Below, piece after piece: positions 16,104 to 22,192 of a DNA stretch of 22,192 bases. The first letter of the stretch is position 1. Each line of letters begins with the position of its first letter. A model generated the notes under the pieces. It was not told the origin of the DNA. It made no database searches and saw only the letters and a list, made by a program, of their open reading frames with translations. The DNA comes from an uncultured Anaerococcus sp. (GTDB lineage: Bacteria; Bacillota; Clostridia; Tissierellales; Peptoniphilaceae): positions 1 to 22,192 of the forward strand of contig URRX01000006.1 of the NCBI GenBank assembly GCA_900550345.1, written 5' to 3'. The translations under genes and the position numbers were made by a program.

Positions 16104-16769
16104 ATGAATAAAAAAATTTTTGTGGGACTAATCCTAATGATTCTTTTAACAGGATGTGGAAAAGAAAAAACTAATGAGAGTATAGAAACTTATAACAAGG
16201 CTTCTTACGAAAATAAGGATAATAACTTAAATTCTAACGAAAAATCAAATACAAGAGAAGCTGTAAAAAAAGAAAAGGATCTATACCAAGAAATTTACAA
16301 AAAAATCGAAGGTATTAAATTTTATCTTTCTGAAGGATCTAGTATGGAATCTATATATTTTTACAAAGATGGATATTTTGACGGTGCCTTAAAAACTGGA
16401 GATGGATATGAGATAAAACAAGCTTTTTATAATGGAAAATTTGAAATAGCAGAAAAAATTGACCATACAAGTTATAGAATAAAACTTGTAAATCTCAATT
16501 ATGATGTGAATCCCGGAGAAAAAGCTAATAAAAACATAAATGGAAATAATTTCCAAATAACAAATATCAAAACAAATCTATTTGATAACGAAGATAAAAC
16601 CTATATTCTCCACCTGCCTGATACAAAAACGGCTTACCTTAATGAAAATATAATTACTGGAATGAAAATGAGCGGCTATAATTTTGGAGAAGATAAGATT
16701 GGACTTTTTCTTCTAACAAAAGAAAATGCAGAAGAAGAATCTTTTGTTATGGTTCAATATAAAAAATAA
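16104..16769 (+). CDS. Lipoprotein of an uncharacterised family, subtype 1
   Basis: A 221-residue lipoprotein of unknown function. The signal MNKKIFVGLILMILLTGC ends in a clear lipobox (C18), followed by a Lys/Asn/Ser/Glu-rich linker to about residue 58 and a probable beta-rich domain. That domain has GIKFYLSEGSSMESIYFYKDG (70-90), YNGKFEIAEKIDHTSYRIKL (109-128) and YILHLPD (157-163). It aligns gaplessly from residue 60 with the lipoprotein at 21468 (SSGAMVESLYFYQDGKFDG) and more loosely with the two subtype 2 proteins. I chose the ATG at 16104, 6 nt after AAAGGAG and directly before the signal peptide; an upstream TTG at 16059 would spoil the signal. Another family member follows after 11 nt. 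Confidence 0.85.
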   Translation: MNKKIFVGLILMILLTGCGKEKTNESIETYNKASYENKDNNLNSNEKSNTREAVKKEKDLYQEIYKKIEGIKFYLSEGSSMESIYFYKDGYFDGALKTGDGYEIKQAFYNGKFEIAEKIDHTSYRIKLVNLNYDVNPGEKANKNINGNNFQITNIKTNLFDNEDKTYILHLPDTKTAYLNENIITGMKMSGYNFGEDKIGLFLLTKENAEEESFVMVQYKK

Positions 16770-16780
16770 GGGGTGTTTTT

Positions 16781-17500
16781 ATGAAATTTACAAAAAAATT
16801 AGGTCTAATTTTAGGATTAACATTATTTATCCCATCAATCTCTCAAGCAAGTAAGCTTTTAGATATAAAAGAAATAAGAGGTGATAAAAATCATTATATG
16901 GATTTTCTTTTTAACAATACAGAGATGGTTTGTGATAAAAACGAAGTCCAAGAAAAATCCCAAGAAAATAATCAAGGGAAAAATGAAGATGGTAAGAGAT
17001 GGGAAGGCGATATTTTAAAAGAAATTTCTGGTAAAAGTTTTTCATTTTATTCAGGATCTGGTGCTTGGATGACAAATTTAACCTTTACAGATGGGAAGGG
17101 AAATTTTGAGGCAAGTTTTTCAGATTCTGATATAGACCAAGTTCAAGGGGCAGAATGCGTGGGAAAATTTGACCTTGTGGAAAGAATTGATGATACTTCT
17201 TATAAATTAAAACTTTCAAATGTAAAAACCACTTCACAAATTGGCGAATCTTATGTAAATGGAAAATTAAATATAGGAAAAAAAGTTCCCTATGGTTTTG
17301 AAACTTTGGAAAATCCGGATGAGTATTCCAATTCCTTCACCCTCTACTTACCAAAAAGATTAAAATCTCAAATAGATGAAAATGTATATGCTTGGGCCTA
17401 CAATGTAACCGACCACGCCTATATAGACGATTACCAATCAAGAATTTTTATTCTAGCAAACGACTCCACCAAGGCTGGTTTTGCTGAAAATATAAATTAA
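16781..17500 (+). CDS. Secreted protein of the same uncharacterised family, subtype 2
   Basis: A 239-residue exported protein of unknown function. Residues 1-23 (MKFTKKLGLILGLTL...SQA) form a type I signal peptide, with no lipobox, so it is released rather than lipid-anchored. A polar stretch (55-75) leads into the family domain: GKSFSFYSGSGAWMTNLTF (84-102), FSDSDID (103-109 region), CVGKFDLVERIDDTSYKLKL (116-135), PYGFE (150-154) and FTLYLPKRL (176-184). From memory the pattern FSSGxGxWxTxL...DSxM...C.F.GKF...YG...F.LYLPG is common in unnamed Bacillota proteins. Two cysteines, C51 and C116, could pair. It shares an operon with the preceding lipoprotein. Confidence 0.85.
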   Translation: MKFTKKLGLILGLTLFIPSISQASKLLDIKEIRGDKNHYMDFLFNNTEMVCDKNEVQEKSQENNQGKNEDGKRWEGDILKEISGKSFSFYSGSGAWMTNLTFTDGKGNFEASFSDSDIDQVQGAECVGKFDLVERIDDTSYKLKLSNVKTTSQIGESYVNGKLNIGKKVPYGFETLENPDEYSNSFTLYLPKRLKSQIDENVYAWAYNVTDHAYIDDYQSRIFILANDSTKAGFAENIN

Positions 17501-17523
17501 AAAACTGCCCTAAGGGCAGTTTT
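17501..17523. terminator. Bidirectional rho-independent terminator
   Basis: An almost uninterrupted palindrome (AAAACTGCCCT / AGGGCAGTTTT around one base) with T runs on both sides. It lies right after the stop codon of the secreted protein and just before that of the convergent membrane-protein gene. Confidence 0.9.
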
Positions 17524-17526
17524 TTC

Positions 17527-17973
17527 TTATATTCTTCCTAGCATTTTTAAAATAATTTGAGCTATAATTGCAGATCCAAGATAGGTTCCAAGGATTACAA
17601 ATATTGCCAAAATAATAATTTTTGGTCCAGTTTTTTTCAAATTATCTAGATTTTCCCCAGTATAAATTCCTGCATAGGCAAGAATTGGTGTACAAAGTGT
17701 AGTAAAATCTACATTTCCTGTGTGGTAGGAAATAAATTCAGAAAATGGAAAGGCTGGAATTGTAACTATAGTTGCAAGAGTTACAATATAGGCTACTGCT
17801 GGAATTTTTCCAGGCATTATTTCAGAAATCCCTATTCCTGCAATTGAAATTAAGGCTAAAATTAAAACTCCAGGTATTCCTTTTAGTGGGCTTATGCCAG
17901 GTCCTATCCAGTTTGCTATTACAGAAATCGCAGCTGTTATTGCTAGTACATAAATTTTTTCTTTAAATTTCAT
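17527..17973 (-). CDS. Small membrane protein, partner of the DUF3100 protein
   Basis: A 148-residue integral membrane protein with four or five hydrophobic segments (about 7-25, 32-51, 58-77, 89-104, 116-142). Conserved-looking parts are SEIMPGKIPAVAYIVTLATI (50-69) and LCTPILAYAGIYTGENLDNL (93-112). No function is known to me. It begins 2 nt after the stop codon of the larger DUF3100 gene, and its AAAGGAG ribosome site is inside the end of that gene, so both are made together. I infer that the two proteins form one transporter, perhaps as split halves of a longer ancestral protein, and that the M20 hydrolase acts on what is carried. Confidence 0.75.
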   Translation of the reverse strand: MKFKEKIYVLAITAAISVIANWIGPGISPLKGIPGVLILALISIAGIGISEIMPGKIPAVAYIVTLATIVTIPAFPFSEFISYHTGNVDFTTLCTPILAYAGIYTGENLDNLKKTGPKIIILAIFVILGTYLGSAIIAQIILKMLGRI

Positions 17974-17975
17974 AG

Positions 17976-18743
17976 CTAACTCCTTTTTTTCATCATCTTG
18001 CTATAAATTTTTTCTGCAAGGGGTATTGCTAAAAATACTGACATGTAAACCCCATCAAGTCCTGACAAAAGGTTACTTGCAGCTCCAAAAGCTGTTATTT
18101 CATTTGCCATATTTGGATATAATTCTACCAAAGATCCAACTGAGGCTGTCATCATTGATGCTGATCCAACTCCTGATGCCATAGCAAGAGAAAGTGGATG
18201 AAGTGGAGTTGATGTTGCAAGAAGAGATGCAATTATTCCCATAAAAATTGTTCCAAAAACTGTTCCAACTATATAAACTCCCAAAACTCCTTCGCCTTCT
18301 GGGCTATCAAGTCCATATTTTTCTGCAATCAAGGCTACGTTTGGCTCTCTAGAAATTGAGTGAGCACCACCAATAACTTCTCTTTTAAGTCCTAAGAAAA
18401 TTCCCAAAGGAATTCCAAGAAAAACTGTTCCTAAATTTCCGAATTCTTGTAAAATTAAGGCTGGTGATGATTTTATAACTGTATCAATTGTTGGTCCAAT
18501 AGTTGTCCCATATTTTGCCATCAAAAGCATTAAAGTTACAGAAATTAACCTGCCTGCTTCCTTCATTTCCTTTTCACCTGAAATTTTTAAAAATTTTGGT
18601 GTTGTAAAAATTCCAATTATTAAGGCAAATAACATTGGAAGCAAGACTATAGTTCCTATTCCAATATCAAAAGTATGTTTTCCAATAAGCTCTGAAACTA
18701 AAACTACTCCCAAAGCTATAATATGAAGTTTATATTTTTTCAT
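17976..18743 (-). CDS. DUF3100-type membrane protein, putative transporter
   Basis: A 255-residue membrane protein with about six to seven hydrophobic segments and a Gly/Ser-rich core, GVGSASMMTASVGSLVELYP followed by MANEITAFGAASNLLSGLDGVY in the last third. These segments and REVIGGAHSISREPNVALIAEKYG match my recollection of the DUF3100 family, which has no established function but looks like a secondary transporter. Its ATG overlaps the M20 hydrolase stop codon by 4 nt (ATGA), and the small membrane protein follows. Co-transcription with an M20 amidohydrolase suggests uptake or export of an N-acylated amino acid or a related amide. That function is inference; the membrane location is plain. 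Confidence 0.8.
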   Translation of the reverse strand: MKKYKLHIIALGVVLVSELIGKHTFDIGIGTIVLLPMLFALIIGIFTTPKFLKISGEKEMKEAGRLISVTLMLLMAKYGTTIGPTIDTVIKSSPALILQEFGNLGTVFLGIPLGIFLGLKREVIGGAHSISREPNVALIAEKYGLDSPEGEGVLGVYIVGTVFGTIFMGIIASLLATSTPLHPLSLAMASGVGSASMMTASVGSLVELYPNMANEITAFGAASNLLSGLDGVYMSVFLAIPLAEKIYSKMMKKRS

Positions 18744-19933
18744 TTTGAACCTTCTTTCAAATATCTATAAGCTACTTCTGCCATAAGGCCTGATCCAATA
18801 TAAAATGCACTCTCATCTACATCAAATTTTGAATTGTGGTGGGGATAAACTTTTCCATCCTTATTTGCCTTTAAATTATTCAAAGATAAGAATGTTCCCT
18901 TTGCTTCTTTTTCAAAAAAAGCAAAATCTTCTCCACCCATGGTAGGTCTTGAAATTTCTATTACCTTATCATCTCCCAAAATTTCTTGGGCTATATTTTT
19001 TACATAGGCTGTAAATTCTTTGTCGTTAATAACAGCTGGATAATATCTTTTATAATCAAGCTCAGCTTCACACCTAAAAGCCTTGGCAATATTTTCAGAA
19101 ATTTCCTTCATTCTTTTTTCAACAAAATCTCTCACATCTTCATCAAGAGTCCTAACAGTTCCTTCTTCCCAAACCTCATCTGGAATAATATTTTGACAAG
19201 TTCCTCCATGAATTTGGCAAATAGAAATTAAGGCAGATTTTGTTGGATCAAGTTCTCTAGAAATTATTTTTTGTAGGGCAAGGTTAATTTCACTAATTGT
19301 AACGATTGGGTCTATAAAATTTTCAGGCCTTGCCCCATGTCCTCCGTGACCCTTAACTTTTAAGATAAAAGCATCCATAGAAGCCATCATAGCATCTTCT
19401 TTGTAACCAACAGTTCCTGTTGGCAGATGACCAAAAATTCCACCTTCGTGAAGGCCAATAACCCTATCAACTTTTGGATTTTCCATACAGCCCTCATCAA
19501 TCATAGGTTTTGCCCCACCTGGAATTTCTTCTCCTGGTTGGAAAAATATTTTTACCAAGCCGTCAAGATCTTTTTCATTTTCTTTTAAAATTCTACAAGC
19601 TCCAAGAGCCATTGCCGTATGACCATCGTGACCACAAGCATGCATTTTTCCTTCAAAAGTTGAACAAAAAGAAAGAGAAGTTTCTTCCTTAATAGGAAGG
19701 GCGTCCATGTCAGCTCTTATAGCTATACATTTTCCCTTGTACTCACCAATTTCTGCAACTATGGCATTTCCATTAACAAGTTTTTTGTAGGAAATATCTA
19801 ATTTTTTTAATTCATTTTCTACATAAGCTACTGTTTTTGGAAGTGACAATTGCAATTCTGGAATTTTATGTAATTCTCTTCTGTCTTTAATAATTAAATC
19901 TTCAATTTCTTTTGCTCTTTTTAAACAATTCAT
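18740..19933 (-). CDS. M20 family amidohydrolase (aminoacylase/hippurate hydrolase-like, M20D)
   Basis: A 397-residue cytosolic metallohydrolase. RRELHKIPELQLS (18-30) is the typical family opening. Metal and active-site positions are MHACGHDGHTAM (97-108, with C100 and H102), FFQPGEEIPGGA (130-141, with E135/E136), GLHEG (160-164, H162) and the C-terminal PHHNSKFDVDE (364-374). The dimerisation domain contains KVKGHGGHGARP. Members remove acyl groups from N-acyl amino acids, hippurate, indoleacetyl-amino acids or N-acetyl-diaminopimelate. The absence of lysine-pathway neighbours and the coupling to DUF3100 membrane proteins favour scavenging of an imported amide over DapL-type biosynthesis. 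AAGGTGGTGA precedes the ATG. The exact substrate is unknown. Confidence 0.9.
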   Translation of the reverse strand: MNCLKRAKEIEDLIIKDRRELHKIPELQLSLPKTVAYVENELKKLDISYKKLVNGNAIVAEIGEYKGKCIAIRADMDALPIKEETSLSFCSTFEGKMHACGHDGHTAMALGACRILKENEKDLDGLVKIFFQPGEEIPGGAKPMIDEGCMENPKVDRVIGLHEGGIFGHLPTGTVGYKEDAMMASMDAFILKVKGHGGHGARPENFIDPIVTISEINLALQKIISRELDPTKSALISICQIHGGTCQNIIPDEVWEEGTVRTLDEDVRDFVEKRMKEISENIAKAFRCEAELDYKRYYPAVINDKEFTAYVKNIAQEILGDDKVIEISRPTMGGEDFAFFEKEAKGTFLSLNNLKANKDGKVYPHHNSKFDVDESAFYIGSGLMAEVAYRYLKEGSK

Positions 19934-19963
19934 TTTATCACCACCTTAAAGTATTATATTAAT

Positions 19964-19992
19964 ATTTTATAATATTATATGTTTAAAAGCAA
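19964..19992 (-). promoter_or_regulatory. Probable promoter of the M20-DUF3100 operon
   Basis: On the minus strand, TTGCTT (19987-19992), a 17-nt spacer and TAAAAT (19964-19969), about 30 nt before the ATG. A 10-bp AT palindrome, ATAATATTAT (19969-19978), falls in the spacer; in such AT-rich DNA it may be chance. Confidence 0.5.
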
Positions 19993-20006
19993 AATATTAT
20001 TCTTAC

Positions 20007-20035
20007 TTGTTTTTTATTTATATTATAGATAAAAT
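20007..20035 (+). promoter_or_regulatory. Probable promoter of the lipoprotein-ogt-lipoprotein operon
   Basis: TTGTTT (20007-20012), a 17-nt spacer and TAAAAT (20030-20035), 32 nt before the ATG at 20067. It is divergent from the M20 operon promoter, with about 15 nt between the two -35 elements. Confidence 0.5.
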
Positions 20036-20066
20036 AAGGATAAGAATATGATTAAAAGGAGCAATT

Positions 20067-21029
20067 ATGAAAAAGAAATTAACACTTATTTTTGCTTTAA
20101 CATTAGTTCTCACATCTTGTGGTGGATCAATGGTAAAAGTTAATCAAGCTGAAATAGCAAAAAATAAAGCAGAATTAGAGGCAAAAAACCAAAAAAAAGA
20201 TATCGAAAGTTTAGAAACAGATAATACTAAGGAAAAATCTTCTAAAAAAACAAAAAAAGATAAGTCAAAGAAAAAATTAAAATTAGAAGAAGATTCTAAA
20301 ACTAAAAAATCAAAAAATAAAAATAAAGACCATAAAAAATCTGAGAAAAAAATTGTAAAAAATAATAACACAAAAGAAAACGAAAATCAAAATACAAAAA
20401 ACAATAATGAAAATAATGAAAAAAACACAGAAAATACAAATCAATCTGCACCAAAATCCAGTCAAAACAATTCGTCTGTTAAATTTGTAAATTCTGACAC
20501 TTCAGATAATTCTGGTAATCATCTAGAAGTTTTAAAAGATTTGAATGGGAAAAAATTCGTATTTTCATCAGGTGCTGGTGGTTGGCAAACTGTTTTGAAC
20601 TTTTCTGAAAATGGTAATTTTACAGCTAAATACGAAGATTATGACTTGGATTCTGTAGCTATTTGTGAATTTAATGGAAAATTATCTATCGATTCAAAAG
20701 TAAATGAAACAGCCTATATTCTAAGACTTGATAGGGCAGAAATAACCACTCCAATAAATACTGAAGAAGTAAAAAATATTGGTGGAAAAAATATGACAGT
20801 AAGATATGTCGACCTTCCTTACGGATTTGCGGTAAATAATGACAGCGATCATTCTTTCCAAGGAATGTTCTCACTTTATCTTCCACTAAGAAAAAGATCT
20901 GAAATGAGCGCGGAAGTTAACCACTGGCTTGATATAACAGGAGAAAAAAACGTAGAAAAAGATATAAGTAGAATTTATTTGCTTGTAAATAACAAAACAA
21001 TAGACACATTTAGAGAAAAAGTAGAGTAA
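20067..21029 (+). CDS. Lipoprotein of the uncharacterised family, subtype 2, with a long Lys/Asn-rich linker
   Basis: A 320-residue lipoprotein of unknown function. The signal MKKKLTLIFALTLVLTSC ends in a lipobox (C18). Residues about 30-150 are low-complexity, Lys/Glu/Ser-rich and then Asn-rich, and could span the cell wall. The C-terminal domain has LNGKKFVFSSGAGGWQTVLNF (159-179), ENGNFTAKYEDYD (181-193), CEFNGKLSIDSKVNETAYILRL (200-221), LPYGF (250-254) and MFSLYLPLRKR (267-277). It is the closest relative in the window of the secreted protein at 16781. A strong AAAGGAG lies before the start. The stop codon overlaps the ogt start (TAATG), so the two are translationally coupled. Confidence 0.87.
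   Translation: MKKKLTLIFALTLVLTSCGGSMVKVNQAEIAKNKAELEAKNQKKDIESLETDNTKEKSSKKTKKDKSKKKLKLEEDSKTKKSKNKNKDHKKSEKKIVKNNNTKENENQNTKNNNENNEKNTENTNQSAPKSSQNNSSVKFVNSDTSDNSGNHLEVLKDLNGKKFVFSSGAGGWQTVLNFSENGNFTAKYEDYDLDSVAICEFNGKLSIDSKVNETAYILRLDRAEITTPINTEEVKNIGGKNMTVRYVDLPYGFAVNNDSDHSFQGMFSLYLPLRKRSEMSAEVNHWLDITGEKNVEKDISRIYLLVNNKTIDTFREKVE
20151..20516 (+). repeat. Low-complexity A-rich coding stretch
   Basis: This encodes the Lys/Asn/Glu/Ser linker of the lipoprotein. It is dominated by AAA, AAT and GAA codons and contains A-runs of seven and eight bases (for example 20191-20198), which could be prone to length change by slippage. The lipoprotein at 21468 has a shorter linker of the same kind. 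Confidence 0.7.
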
Positions 21030-21478
21030 TGAAAGCCTATTATAAAAATGATAAGTTTATTTTTGAAATAGGCTATGATAAAAAAATCGAGTCAATAAAA
21101 ATTGTAGAAAAAGAAAAAATCGGAGAAAAATCTCCTATAACAGACCTTGCCTTTAAAGAAATTTCAAAATTTCTTGATGGAAAATTAGAAAAATTCTCCT
21201 TTGAAATCAATCCCCAAGGAACAAACTTTCAAAAAAAAGTTTGGAAAGAAATAGAAAAAATCCCTTATGGAGAAACTATCACCTATAAGGATATAGGAGA
21301 TAAAATAAATTCAAATGCCTACCAAGCAATAGGATCAGCTTGTGGCAAAAATCCTATTTTATTTAGGATTCCCTGCCACAGAGTCCTTGGGAAAAATAAC
21401 ATAGGAGGATTCTCCTATGGACTTAGTTTAAAGAAAAAATTATTACAAATTGAAAAAAAGGAGAATTATGAAAAATAG
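21029..21478 (+). CDS. ogt: Methylated-DNA-protein cysteine methyltransferase (O6-alkylguanine-DNA alkyltransferase)
   Basis: A 149-residue suicide DNA-repair protein that moves an alkyl group from O6-alkylguanine to its own cysteine. The helix-turn-helix part has GTNFQKKVWKEIEKIPYGETITYKDIG (64-90), and the active site is FRIPCHRVLG (112-121) with acceptor C116, followed by GGFSYGLSLKKKLLQIE. By alignment with human AGT, the arginine-finger position (R128) is Q99 here (YQAIGSACGKNP). The start overlaps the stop of the upstream lipoprotein gene and its end overlaps the next lipoprotein gene by 11 nt, so it lies inside a coupled three-gene operon. Family firm; the effect of the Gln is unknown. 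Confidence 0.93.
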   Translation: MKAYYKNDKFIFEIGYDKKIESIKIVEKEKIGEKSPITDLAFKEISKFLDGKLEKFSFEINPQGTNFQKKVWKEIEKIPYGETITYKDIGDKINSNAYQAIGSACGKNPILFRIPCHRVLGKNNIGGFSYGLSLKKKLLQIEKKENYEK

Positions 21479-22192
21479 TTTACTTACAATACTTATTGCC
21501 CTATTAATACTCACATCATGTGAAAAAAATCATGACAAAAATACAAAAGAAAATTCAAACACTAAAAAGAAAATAACATCTATGGAAATGAATTCAAATT
21601 TAAATAAAAAAGATAATAAAAACTCTAAAAATGATAATAAGGATGATTTTACTAATATTTACAAAGACTTAGAAGGAAAAAAATTATATTTTTCTTCAGG
21701 AGCTATGGTAGAAAGTCTATATTTTTACCAAGATGGCAAATTTGATGGCGCATACAAAAAAGGAATAGAGGGAAATATTGATATGGGCCTATTTAATGGT
21801 AAATTTAAAATCACAAAAAAATTGTCCGATACGTCCTATAAATTATCATTAGAAGATATAAATTATGAAACTTCGGCAAATTCTGACAAAACTAAACTTA
21901 TAGGCGATAGAGATTGGTTAATACATTATGGAGAATCTGGAATCTTTAATGAAAAAAATATAAATGAAGATTTCATATTATATCTTCCAAAAAGCCCATT
22001 TTCAAACTTTACTGAAGAAGAAAAATCATTTATAAGTATGGCTGATTTAGATAAAGACAAAGAAAACAAAGACTTTATAGAAAAATTTGCCCTAAAGAAA
22101 AATGATGACAAGTCAATCCTTCTAGTTGAATTTAAATCTGATAGTGAAAAATTTAAAAAAATAAATAAAAACTATTATGAAGATTTACTGTT
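21468..22192 (+). CDS. Lipoprotein of the uncharacterised family, subtype 1 (3' end outside the window)
   Basis: An open frame of 241 codons from the ATG at 21468 to the window edge without a stop. The signal MKNSLLTILIALLILTSC ends in a lipobox (C18), followed by a Lys/Asn/Asp linker to residue 60. The domain then reads FTNIYKDLEGKKLYFSSGAM (61-80), VESLYFYQDGKFDGAYKKG (81-99), FNGKFKITKKLSDTSYKLSL (109-128) and FILYLPKSP (169-177). Residues 60-128 line up without gaps with the lipoprotein at 16104, including the distance from lipid cysteine to domain. AAAAAGGAG stands before the ATG inside the ogt coding sequence, overlapping ogt by 11 nt. Function is unknown. Confidence 0.85.
   Translation, partial: MKNSLLTILIALLILTSCEKNHDKNTKENSNTKKKITSMEMNSNLNKKDNKNSKNDNKDDFTNIYKDLEGKKLYFSSGAMVESLYFYQDGKFDGAYKKGIEGNIDMGLFNGKFKITKKLSDTSYKLSLEDINYETSANSDKTKLIGDRDWLIHYGESGIFNEKNINEDFILYLPKSPFSNFTEEEKSFISMADLDKDKENKDFIEKFALKKNDDKSILLVEFKSDSEKFKKINKNYYEDLL

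Noticed and set aside
17973..17978. Frameshift splitting one DUF3100 gene into two
   Set aside because: The larger gene ends in a normal stop codon and the smaller has its own AAAGGAG and ATG, so these look like two real genes and not a recent break. An ancient split remains possible.

Overview
The window is a chromosomal stretch from a low-GC Gram-positive bacterium. AT-rich intergenic DNA, strong AGGAG/GGTGG ribosome binding sites, Gram-positive lipoproteins, a two-subunit iron-sulfur L-serine dehydratase and a Gram-positive style rbsRKDACB operon all point to an anaerobic Bacillota. The best guess, from memory of gene content and protein style, is an anaerobic coccus of the Tissierellia (Anaerococcus/Peptoniphilus-like). 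That placement is an inference. I saw no rRNA, tRNA, CRISPR array, insertion sequence or phage gene. No gene-free gap exceeds 200 bases.

Left part (1-7400). Minus-strand genes for two GT4 glycosyltransferases, probably making membrane glycolipids, overlap by 20 nt and run into a truncated membrane-protein gene at the left edge. A divergent small SdpI-like membrane protein follows. Next comes a minus-strand operon of a HAD phosphatase and the beta and alpha subunits of L-serine dehydratase. Divergent from it, nicotinate phosphoribosyltransferase (pncB) is translationally coupled to a short-chain dehydrogenase.

Middle (7400-15950, all minus strand). A complete ribose operon, rbsR-rbsK-rbsD-rbsA-rbsC-rbsB, has a consensus promoter and a perfect 14-bp palindromic operator before rbsR, which suggests autoregulation. 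It covers import (RbsBCA), anomer conversion (RbsD), phosphorylation (RbsK) and LacI-type control (RbsR). Upstream are radA and, overlapping it, a GCS2-type glutamate-cysteine ligase.

Right part (15950-22192). This is the least ordinary region. Four plus-strand exported proteins (three lipoproteins and one with a type I signal peptide) share a related C-terminal domain and fall into two subtypes. They lie in two pairs. The first pair (16104-17500) is adjacent. The second (20067-22192) is split by an O6-alkylguanine-DNA alkyltransferase gene that overlaps both lipoprotein genes. Between the pairs a minus-strand operon encodes an M20 amidohydrolase and two membrane proteins of the uncharacterised DUF3100 type, possibly the halves of one transporter. 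The last lipoprotein gene runs off the right edge.

Hairpins at 2804-2837, 7372-7401 and 17501-17523 separate convergent genes and look bidirectional. One at 13199-13220 ends radA.
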